A stretch of DNA of 64,000 nucleotides, from assembly GCF_030317105.1 (NCBI RefSeq), contig NZ_JASZYG010000006.1:372001-436000 (forward strand). The letters are read 5' to 3'. The stretch is from Variovorax brevis. Its GTDB lineage: Bacteria > Pseudomonadota > Gammaproteobacteria > Burkholderiales > Burkholderiaceae_C. The notes below the pieces were generated by a model. The model saw only the letters and a list, made by a program, of their open reading frames with translations. It was not told where the DNA came from and searched no databases. The position numbers were made by a program, and so were the translations under genes. Shown here one piece after another: positions 57,663 to 64,000 of the stretch (the first letter of the stretch is position 1; the number at the start of each line of letters is the position of its first letter).

Positions 57663-58688
57663 CTATTCGTTGCGTTCCATCATCTCCGTGTAAGCCCCCT
57701 CGCTGGCCGCGCTGTTCAGCCACGCCCGCTTGAGCAACGCATCCTGGCATGGCCCTCCATTGGCAGGCTCCCCCTTCCACGCCTTCATCGCCGGATCCTG
57801 CAGCGCGCGGCCGTAGGAAAAGCTCAGGTGCCACGGCTGCGGGCCGAGCCGGTTGAGCGCATCCAGGTTCGCCGTCGCCTCCTCCGGCGACTGGCCACCA
57901 GACAGGAAATTGATGCTCGGCACCGCCGCAGGCACCATGCGCCGCAGCACGCGAATCGTCTCCGTGGCTACTTCAGCCGGCGTCACACGCTGCGCGCTCT
58001 CCTTGCCCGGCAGCACCATGCCGGGCTTGAGCAGGATGTGCTCGAGCACCACCCGATGCCGATGCAGCGCAAGAAAAACCTCCAGCAGAACCGCCTGCGT
58101 GACCTCGGCGCAGCGCGCCATCGTGTGGTCGCCGTCGATGAGCACTTCGGGCTCGACGATGGGCACCACGCCGTGCTCCTGGCAAACCGCCGCATAACGC
58201 GCCAGTGCCTCCGCGCTCGCCTCGATCGCCGCCCGACCCGGCAGCACGTCGGAGATGTTGTACACCGCACGCCACTTGGCAAAGCGCGCGCCGCTTTGCT
58301 TGTACTTCTGGAGCCGCTGGGCAAGCCCGTCCAGCCCCACGGTGATCTCGTCGCCCGGCGACAGGGCCAGAGGAATCTTGCCGGCGTCGACCTTGATGCC
58401 AGGCACGATGCCGTTGCGCGCCGCCAGTTGCGGCAGGGCTTCGCCGTCATCGGCGGATTGCGCCAGCGTTTCTTCGTAGAGGATCACGCCGCTCACGTAC
58501 TGCCCGAGCCCCGGCGTGGACAGCAGCAGGCTGCGATACGCACGCCGGCTTTCCCCGGTTGATTCCACGCCGATGGCCTTGAAGCGCTTGGCGATGGTCG
58601 GGCCGCTTTCGTCGGCGGCGAGGATGCCCTTGCCTTTTTGTACCAGTGCCTCGATGGTCGCTTGCAGCTCGCTTGCAGTTGTCGTCAT
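57663..58688 (-). CDS. Fructose-bisphosphate aldolase, class I
   Basis: The 341-residue enzyme cleaves fructose-1,6-bisphosphate through a Schiff base. It has GKGILAADESGPTIAKRF, VVPIVEPEVLIDGDH with catalytic Glu residues, and LEHILLKPGMVLPG with the Schiff-base Lys. LSGGQSPEEATANL and SFSYGRALQ complete the TIM barrel. Class I is less usual in bacteria but known in proteobacteria. The ATG at 58688 was chosen for the conserved N-terminus; longer readings cross the divergent NfeD gene region. It faces away from NfeD. Confidence 0.92.
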   Translation of the reverse strand: MTTTASELQATIEALVQKGKGILAADESGPTIAKRFKAIGVESTGESRRAYRSLLLSTPGLGQYVSGVILYEETLAQSADDGEALPQLAARNGIVPGIKVDAGKIPLALSPGDEITVGLDGLAQRLQKYKQSGARFAKWRAVYNISDVLPGRAAIEASAEALARYAAVCQEHGVVPIVEPEVLIDGDHTMARCAEVTQAVLLEVFLALHRHRVVLEHILLKPGMVLPGKESAQRVTPAEVATETIRVLRRMVPAAVPSINFLSGGQSPEEATANLDALNRLGPQPWHLSFSYGRALQDPAMKAWKGEPANGGPCQDALLKRAWLNSAASEGAYTEMMERNE

Positions 58689-58848
58689 GTCGGTCTCCAG
58701 CAACGCCCCAGTCTGATGCGGCGGCGCGCCCCTGCGTTGCAAGCCCCTTTTGCAGGTGATGTCATGCGCCAGACGGCAGCCCGGTGGCATGGCGCGCGGC
58801 CGGCACGGCAGCCCGCTCAGGAGTACGCTGCAATTTTCAGTGCACCCC

Positions 58849-60270
58849 ATGCCTGTGATGTTGCCTCGCCCCCCGCGCGCCTGGTTGATCTGCGCGTTGG
58901 TGCTGCTTGGCTTTTTCTCGCGGATGGCGTCGTGCGGGGCGGCGACGGGCGATGCGGCGCCGCCGGTGTTCGTCATCCCCATTCAAGGGGCCATCGGCCC
59001 GGCCACCGCCGACCAGATCAAGCGCGCACTCGAGCGAGCGGCGCGCGAGCATGCGCAGCTGGTCGTGCTGCAACTGGACACGCCCGGCGGACTGGACACC
59101 GCCATGCGCAGCATCGTGCAGAACATCCTGGCTTCGCCGGTTCCCGTGGCCGGGTATGTGGCGCCGCAGGGCGCGCGCGCGGCGAGTGCGGGCACCTACA
59201 TGCTTTACGCCTGCCACGTGGCGGCCATGGCGCCGGCCACCAACCTGGGCGCGGCCACGCCGGTTGCCATCGGCATGCCGACGCCGGGCGCGCAGCCGTC
59301 CGCACAACCACCCGGAAGCGCATCGAAGCCCGACAAGTCCGAAGACACGATGAGCGCCAAGCGCATCAACGACGCCACCGCCTACATCCGCAGCTTGGCG
59401 CAACTGCGCGGCCGCAATGTCGAATGGGCCGAGCAGGCGGTGCGCGAGTCGGTGAGCCTGCCGGCGAACGAGGCGCTGTCACGCAAGGTGATCGACGTCG
59501 TCGCCACCGATCGCGACGACCTGCTGCGCCAACTCGATGGCCGCTCGCTCAAGCTCGGCGCAGCGGGTGCAGCGCCCGTGAAATTGTCGACCGCCCACGC
59601 GCCGGTGGTCGTCCTGGAGGCGGACTGGCGCGACAAGCTGCTGGCGGCCATCAGCGACCCCGGCATCGCGCTGGTGCTACTGATGATCGGCGTCTACGGC
59701 CTGATGTTCGAGTTCATGAACCCCGGCTTCGTGGCGCCCGGCGTGATTGGCGGACTCTGCCTGCTGCTGGCAATGTGGGCGCTGCAAATGCTGCCCATCA
59801 ACTACGTCGGCCTGGGCTTGATCCTGCTGGGCATCGTCTTCTTCGTGGCGGAGGCCTTCGTGCCGAGCTACGGTGCGCTGGGCATCGGCGGCGTCGCCGC
59901 GTTCGGCCTGGGCGCGCTCTTGCTCATCGACAGCGACGTGCCGGGTTTCGGCGTTCCGCTGCACCTGATCGGCGCCCTGATGGCGGTCTCGGCGGTGTTC
60001 GTGATTGGCGTCGCACGCATGGCCGTCAAGGCGCGATCGCGGCCGGTGCGAAGCGGCATGCAGCGATTCATCGGCGCATCGGCCGAAGTGATCGAGTTTG
60101 CGGATGGCGAAGGCTGGGCGCTCATCGACGGTGAACGTTGGCGCATCCGCTCCACTCACGCATTGCGCGCGGGCGAGAACGTGCGCATTGCGCGCGCGGA
60201 TGGCATCACGCTCGAAGTCAACGCGGTCAGCGCCACAAGGTCCACGACACAAGAAGCGAGAACAACATGA
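58849..60270 (+). CDS. NfeD-family membrane serine protease (ClpP-like)
   Basis: The 473-residue protein has a signal/anchor (WLICALVLLGFFSRMAS), a ClpP-type protease domain (about 35-240: LDTPGGLDTAMRSIVQNIL, ARAASAGTYMLYACHVA, where Ser in ASAGTY is the nucleophile), four or so membrane helices (about 275-390) and a C-terminal OB-like NfeD domain (GASAEVIEFADGEGWALIDGERW). Archaeal relatives cleave the C-terminus of stomatin. Here the SPFH protein is encoded next with a four-base overlap. The pair probably works in membrane quality control. Confidence 0.9.
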   Translation: MPVMLPRPPRAWLICALVLLGFFSRMASCGAATGDAAPPVFVIPIQGAIGPATADQIKRALERAAREHAQLVVLQLDTPGGLDTAMRSIVQNILASPVPVAGYVAPQGARAASAGTYMLYACHVAAMAPATNLGAATPVAIGMPTPGAQPSAQPPGSASKPDKSEDTMSAKRINDATAYIRSLAQLRGRNVEWAEQAVRESVSLPANEALSRKVIDVVATDRDDLLRQLDGRSLKLGAAGAAPVKLSTAHAPVVVLEADWRDKLLAAISDPGIALVLLMIGVYGLMFEFMNPGFVAPGVIGGLCLLLAMWALQMLPINYVGLGLILLGIVFFVAEAFVPSYGALGIGGVAAFGLGALLLIDSDVPGFGVPLHLIGALMAVSAVFVIGVARMAVKARSRPVRSGMQRFIGASAEVIEFADGEGWALIDGERWRIRSTHALRAGENVRIARADGITLEVNAVSATRSTTQEARTT

Positions 60271-61049
60271 TTACGTCTACCGTGATTGCGTTTCCGGTCT
60301 TCATCGTCCTGCTGGCGGTGCTGGTGGCAAGTTCGCTGCGCATCCTGCGCGAATACGAGCGGGGCGTGGTGTTCCAGCTCGGGCGCTTCTGGCGCGTCAA
60401 GGGGCCGGGGCTCGTGATCCTGATTCCGGGCATCCAGCAGATGGTGCGCATCGACCTGCGCATCGTGGTGCTCGACATCCCCTCGCAGGACGTGATCTCG
60501 CGCGACAACGTCACGCTCAAGGTCAACGCGGTCCTGTATTTCCGCGTCGTCGATCCGGAGCGCGCGGTGATCCAGGTCGAGCATTTCCTGGCGGCCACCA
60601 GCCAGCTCGCGCAGACCACGCTGCGGGCCGTGCTCGGCAAGCACACGCTGGACGAGATGCTGTCCGAGCGCGAGCGGCTGAACCTGGACCTGCAGAAGAT
60701 CCTCGACAGCCAGACCGATGCCTGGGGCATCAAGGTGACCAACGTGGAGATCAAGCACGTCGACCTGAACGATTCCATGATTCGCGCGATTGCGCGGCAA
60801 GCCGAGGCGGAGCGCGAGCGGCGCGCCAAGGTCATCCATGCCGAGGGCGAATTGCAGGCTTCCGAAAAGCTCGCGCAGGCCGCGGAGATCCTGGCGAAGC
60901 AGCCGCAGGCAATCCAGTTGCGCTACCTCGAGACGCTGACGGTGATCGCGGCGGACAAGAATTCGACGATCGTTTTTCCGCTGCCGATGGACATCGTGGC
61001 GCCGCTGCTGGAGAGCCTGAAGCGGCATTCATCGACGACGCCACCTTGA
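60267..61049 (+). CDS. SPFH/slipin (stomatin-like) membrane protein
   Basis: The 260-residue protein has one N-terminal membrane helix (FPVFIVLLAVLVASSLRIL) and the SPFH domain (YERGVVFQLGRFWRVKGPGLVIL, RDNVTLKVNAVLYFRVVDPERAV, TLRAVLGKHTLDEMLSERERLN), then a coiled coil (AIARQAEAERERRAKVIHAEGEL). It should oligomerise at the inner membrane. ATG 60267 overlaps the NfeD stop, fitting a protease-stomatin partnership. The C-terminus includes MDIVAPLLESL, a plausible substrate segment for the protease. It converges on the MFS gene with four bases between. Confidence 0.93.
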   Translation: MITSTVIAFPVFIVLLAVLVASSLRILREYERGVVFQLGRFWRVKGPGLVILIPGIQQMVRIDLRIVVLDIPSQDVISRDNVTLKVNAVLYFRVVDPERAVIQVEHFLAATSQLAQTTLRAVLGKHTLDEMLSERERLNLDLQKILDSQTDAWGIKVTNVEIKHVDLNDSMIRAIARQAEAERERRAKVIHAEGELQASEKLAQAAEILAKQPQAIQLRYLETLTVIAADKNSTIVFPLPMDIVAPLLESLKRHSSTTPP

Positions 61050-61053
61050 TGCA

Positions 61054-62307
61054 TCAGCGTTGCTTGCCCGGCGCAGTCTCCTTCAGCGAGAGCGCCACGA
61101 AGAGGCCCACCGCGAGCGCCACGGCCGCCAGGTGCATGATGTACTGGATGCCGAAATGCTGGGCGACATAGCCCGCGATGACCGGCGCAATGCCGCCGCC
61201 GAAGATCTCGCCGGTGCCGACCACGATGCCCGAGGCCGTCGACATCAATTTCGCAGGAACCGACTCCACGCTCAGCGGGCCGACGGTCAGGCAGATCATG
61301 CTGAAGATGAAGAACAGCGTGACGAACAACCAGATGAACAGGCGCCAGGGCTCGGCGCCGGTGTGCATGAGCAAATACAGCCCAACGGCTGCGCCGAGCA
61401 CCGACAGGATCATCACCGGCTTGCGCCCGATGCGGTCCGACAGGGCCGGCATGACCAGCGTGCCCATCGTGCCGCCAAAGCCGATGGCCGACAGCACCAG
61501 GCCCATCTGTTCCAGCGACAGGTGCAGGTAGTCGATCAGGTAGCTCGGCAACAAGGCACTGAGCACGACGAGGTTGGTGAGCCAGCACAGCATGCCGATC
61601 ATGTTGAGCGGGATGTTGCGGTACTTGAACACGTCGCTCCATTGGTGCGGCGATGCGTCATGCGTGGTGGTGTGCGCTGCGGCGACGGCCGCGGGCGTAT
61701 CACGCAGCGTGCGCCACAGCAGGTAGGCGATCAGCAGGCCGGGGATCGACACCATCGCAAAGATCCAGTGCCATTCGACCACCTTGAGCAACTGCGTGAC
61801 CAGGATCGGCGCGATGCCCAGTCCGAAAAGCGGCAACGCAGCCTGCTGGATACCGATGTTCATGCCCTGCCGCGAAGGCTTCGACGCATCGAGCGTCGCG
61901 ACGATGCTCGAAGGCGTATAGGCGCCTTCCGCAAAGCCGATGAGCGCGCGGATGAACATGAGGCTCATCACGCCGGTGGCCAGGCCGCTGAAGCCGGCCA
62001 GCAGCGAGAACACGATGATGGCGGGAATGATCACCCTGCGATGGCCGAAGCGGTCGGACAGGTTGCCCATGAAAAGGGCCGCCACGCCCCAGGCGATGGC
62101 CAGCACGCCCGTCACCTGGCCAAGGTCCTGGTAGCCGAGGTGCAGGTCCTTCGCGATGACCGGGAACAGCGGCAGGATCATGAAGCGGTCGATGCCGACC
62201 AGGCCGAAGCCCAAGCACAGCAGCGCAACGGCTTTCCACTCGTAGCTGACGTCCCGGCGGGACTTGCCCGAAGCGAGGCCCGGGTTGATTGCGACATGGG
62301 TGTTCAT
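61054..62307 (-). CDS. MFS transporter, MhpT/aromatic acid-type
   Basis: The 417-residue protein has 12 likely membrane helices and MFS motifs (GNLSDRFGHRRVII between helices 2 and 3, with Asp and Arg; SDRIGRKPVM between 8 and 9). A long loop at the middle holds the Ala/His/Thr-rich HTTTHDASPHQWSDV. It starts 26 bases downstream of the MhpA-type hydroxylase, so both are likely an operon and the transporter may import the hydroxylase substrate or an aromatic acid. Substrate is inferred. Confidence 0.88.
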   Translation of the reverse strand: MNTHVAINPGLASGKSRRDVSYEWKAVALLCLGFGLVGIDRFMILPLFPVIAKDLHLGYQDLGQVTGVLAIAWGVAALFMGNLSDRFGHRRVIIPAIIVFSLLAGFSGLATGVMSLMFIRALIGFAEGAYTPSSIVATLDASKPSRQGMNIGIQQAALPLFGLGIAPILVTQLLKVVEWHWIFAMVSIPGLLIAYLLWRTLRDTPAAVAAAHTTTHDASPHQWSDVFKYRNIPLNMIGMLCWLTNLVVLSALLPSYLIDYLHLSLEQMGLVLSAIGFGGTMGTLVMPALSDRIGRKPVMILSVLGAAVGLYLLMHTGAEPWRLFIWLFVTLFFIFSMICLTVGPLSVESVPAKLMSTASGIVVGTGEIFGGGIAPVIAGYVAQHFGIQYIMHLAAVALAVGLFVALSLKETAPGKQR

Positions 62308-62333
62308 GGTGCTTGTCCTTGGGTTGGATTCGT

Positions 62334-63947
62334 TCAGGCGGCAAGCGCCTGCGGCACTTGCGCGCAAGCCACGTTCACGCCATGGCGCTGGAGGTCGGCC
62401 GCGAGGTCGTCGACGAGTGCGTTGACGTCGCCGTCGCCGGTGGCTGCGCCGTAGAGGTAGAAGTCGGGTCGCACCAGCATGGCCCGGATGCCATGCCGTT
62501 CCATGAACGGCAGGTACTTGTGATCGACGTCGACGAATGCGCCGTTCGTGGCCTTGTCCGCGATGACCACGCGCTTTGCACCGATGGCATCGAGGAAGGC
62601 ACGCTGCGACGCGCCCAGTGGCTGCGCCGTGCCGCGGGAGACCAGCACGAAGCCGAGTCCCACGACTTCGTCAAAGCGGCCTTCGCGCCCACCGCCGCGC
62701 ACCGTGCCATGCGGACTGAGCAAGCCGGCAGGTGCCTGCACCGCACCGTCCGCGTCGCGGCGCAGGATGCCGTCCGTCAGCGATGGGAACGCCGGCGGTG
62801 GCGGCACCTTGCCGCTGAAGAAGGCTTCATCACGCTCAGCCGCCAGTTTCGCGTCGGGAATGCAGATGATCTTGCCGAGAAACATCGACAGGTCGATCAC
62901 GTCGCTCACATGCGGGCGGCGCTCGGGCTGGTAGGTGTCGAGCAGTGCGTCGTCGGCCATGCCCTTGAGGATCAGGTCGAGCTTCCATGCGAGGTTCCAG
63001 TCGTCGCGCAGGCCGGCGCACATGCCCTGGCCCATGAAGGGCGGCATCACGTGCGCGGCGTCGCCGGCGATCAACAGGCGGCCCTTGCGCCAGGTGTTGG
63101 CCAGCAGCGAGCGGAAGGTGTAGACCTTGTGGCGCACGATGGTCGCCTGGTCGCGCTGGACCCACGGCGCCAGCAGATCCCATGCGACGCTCTCGTGTTC
63201 CAACTCTTCGCGCGTTTCATGCGGCAGGCGCATGAACTCCCAACGGCGGAAGTAGCGGCCGTCCTTGACGCCGGCGGGGACGATGGTGGTGGGGCGGATC
63301 GGGTTGCAGTACTGCGCGGCCGGCGGAATGTCGAGCGTCACGCCTTCGTTGGGCAGCACGTCGATCACCAGCCAGTCGGCTTCGAAGCCGCGGTCTTCCT
63401 GCGTCGATCCGATGGCTTGGCGCACGAGGCTGTTGGCGCCGTCGGCACCGATCAGGTATTTGCAGCGAACGGTGCGCGTCTCGCCCGATTCCGTGTCGCG
63501 CACCACGAGTTGCGCGTAGTCCGCGGTTTGCGTGGCCTCGATGGCTTCCCAGCCGAGGTTCAGCGTCACTTCGGGGCGGGCTTGCACGACTTCCTCGAAC
63601 ATTTTCTCCAGCGTTGGCTGGTGAACGAAGTTGACTTCGGGGCCTCCGGAGATCGACTCGGACTCCCAGTCGATGGAGAGCAGTTCCTTCCACTCGGCGT
63701 TGAACCACTTGTAGTGCGGGCCGGCGTGGCTCACGGCCGGGAGCGTGCGGCTCATGCCGAGGGCCGACAGCACGCGGTACAGCTCGTGGTCGATGCACAC
63801 GGCGCGCGGCAACGCATAGCGCTCGCGCCAGCGTTCGAAGATGGCGACCTTGTGACCTTGCCGGGCGAGCGACAGGGCCATGATTTCGCTGACCGGGCCG
63901 TAGCCGATCTGGACGACGTCGTAGAAGGGAATTGCGCTGCTGGTCAT
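62334..63947 (-). CDS. FAD-dependent aromatic monooxygenase, MhpA-like
   Basis: The 537-residue flavoprotein has an FAD Rossmann motif GYGPVSEIMALSLARQGH, the DG motif (YLIGADGANSLVRQAIG) and a second FAD site RLLIAGDAAHVMPPFMGQGMCAGLRDDWNLAWKL. It belongs to the 3-(3-hydroxyphenyl)propionate/resorcinol-type hydroxylases, which hydroxylate an aromatic ring with NADH and O2. The C-terminal thioredoxin-like domain is present (about 380-537). AGGAGATC precedes ATG 63947. Genes further upstream, outside the window, would show whether a full meta-cleavage cluster exists. Confidence 0.87.
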   Translation of the reverse strand: MTSSAIPFYDVVQIGYGPVSEIMALSLARQGHKVAIFERWRERYALPRAVCIDHELYRVLSALGMSRTLPAVSHAGPHYKWFNAEWKELLSIDWESESISGGPEVNFVHQPTLEKMFEEVVQARPEVTLNLGWEAIEATQTADYAQLVVRDTESGETRTVRCKYLIGADGANSLVRQAIGSTQEDRGFEADWLVIDVLPNEGVTLDIPPAAQYCNPIRPTTIVPAGVKDGRYFRRWEFMRLPHETREELEHESVAWDLLAPWVQRDQATIVRHKVYTFRSLLANTWRKGRLLIAGDAAHVMPPFMGQGMCAGLRDDWNLAWKLDLILKGMADDALLDTYQPERRPHVSDVIDLSMFLGKIICIPDAKLAAERDEAFFSGKVPPPPAFPSLTDGILRRDADGAVQAPAGLLSPHGTVRGGGREGRFDEVVGLGFVLVSRGTAQPLGASQRAFLDAIGAKRVVIADKATNGAFVDVDHKYLPFMERHGIRAMLVRPDFYLYGAATGDGDVNALVDDLAADLQRHGVNVACAQVPQALAA

Positions 63948-64000
63948 GGCTGATCTCCTGGTGCTGCGCCGCTCAGCGGGCAACTGTTTCGTGGTTGACG

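Overview
The window is a high-GC, gene-dense chromosomal segment from a betaproteobacterium, most likely Burkholderiales/Comamonadaceae and Variovorax-like. The grounds are the overall base composition, polyhydroxyalkanoate (PHA) granule genes, an orphan CaiB-type CoA transferase, DUF445, a NodI/NodJ-type exporter, an AtuC/AtuF-like acyl-CoA carboxylase operon and many ATGA/GTGA stop-start overlaps. The genus is an inference from family content; there is no rRNA or tRNA to fix it. No CRISPR array, phage block or integrase was seen.

Layout. (1) 1-6780 is a visibly AT-richer surface-polysaccharide island: an edge-truncated methyltransferase, a coiled-coil methyltransferase, an 850-residue methyltransferase/GH99-like/Ig-like fusion, and a small RR-signal protein coupled to a GMC flavin oxidoreductase. 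(2) 6946-10365 is the dTDP-L-rhamnose operon, transcribed rfbB-rfbD-rfbA-rfbC, which feeds that cluster. (3) 10.68-11.2 kb holds a decayed APS kinase (cysC) remnant. (4) 11.4-19.0 kb carries PHA-related genes: phasin, a TetR regulator with a palindrome at its 5' end, a TPR protein, an acyl-CoA-binding protein, and a reverse-strand overlapping operon of molybdopterin oxidoreductase, HELAH aminopeptidase, PHA granule protein and CoA transferase. (5) 19-27 kb has a lone periplasmic binding protein, DUF445, argE, an M20D amidohydrolase with a DUF2817 protein, coaX, a Kbp/LysM protein and a rhodanese. (6) 27-38 kb has a FecR/DUF6600 protein with a huge Gln-rich tail, gor, amn, an RhlE-like helicase head-to-head with a SUI1 gene, a Fic-like regulator lacking the catalytic His and having a repeat-rich upstream region, an ArsR regulator and a P450. 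(7) 38-48.5 kb has a NodIJ-like exporter, a small membrane protein, a quinone oxidoreductase-like protein, an ORF6N protein, two alpha/beta hydrolases, a CopD-like/ECF42 sigma pair, an outer-membrane transporter-like protein and a DedA-rhodanese fusion. (8) 48531-48690 is a MITE-like element with perfect 17-bp terminal inverted repeats and a TTAG duplication. (9) 48.7-55.6 kb is a five-gene acyl-CoA carboxylase/SDR/acyl-CoA dehydrogenase operon. (10) 55.7-64 kb has an M15 peptidase pair, class I FBP aldolase, an NfeD/SPFH pair, an MFS transporter and an MhpA-type FAD hydroxylase.

The least routine material is the three-domain polysaccharide protein, the His-less Fic protein with its GCGACAT repeat cluster, the MITE at the dedA stop codon, the cysC remnant, the Gln-rich FecR-like protein and the PHA genes embedded in a molybdoenzyme operon. 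All gene starts were chosen by eye from family N-termini, Shine-Dalgarno-like sequence and overlaps.
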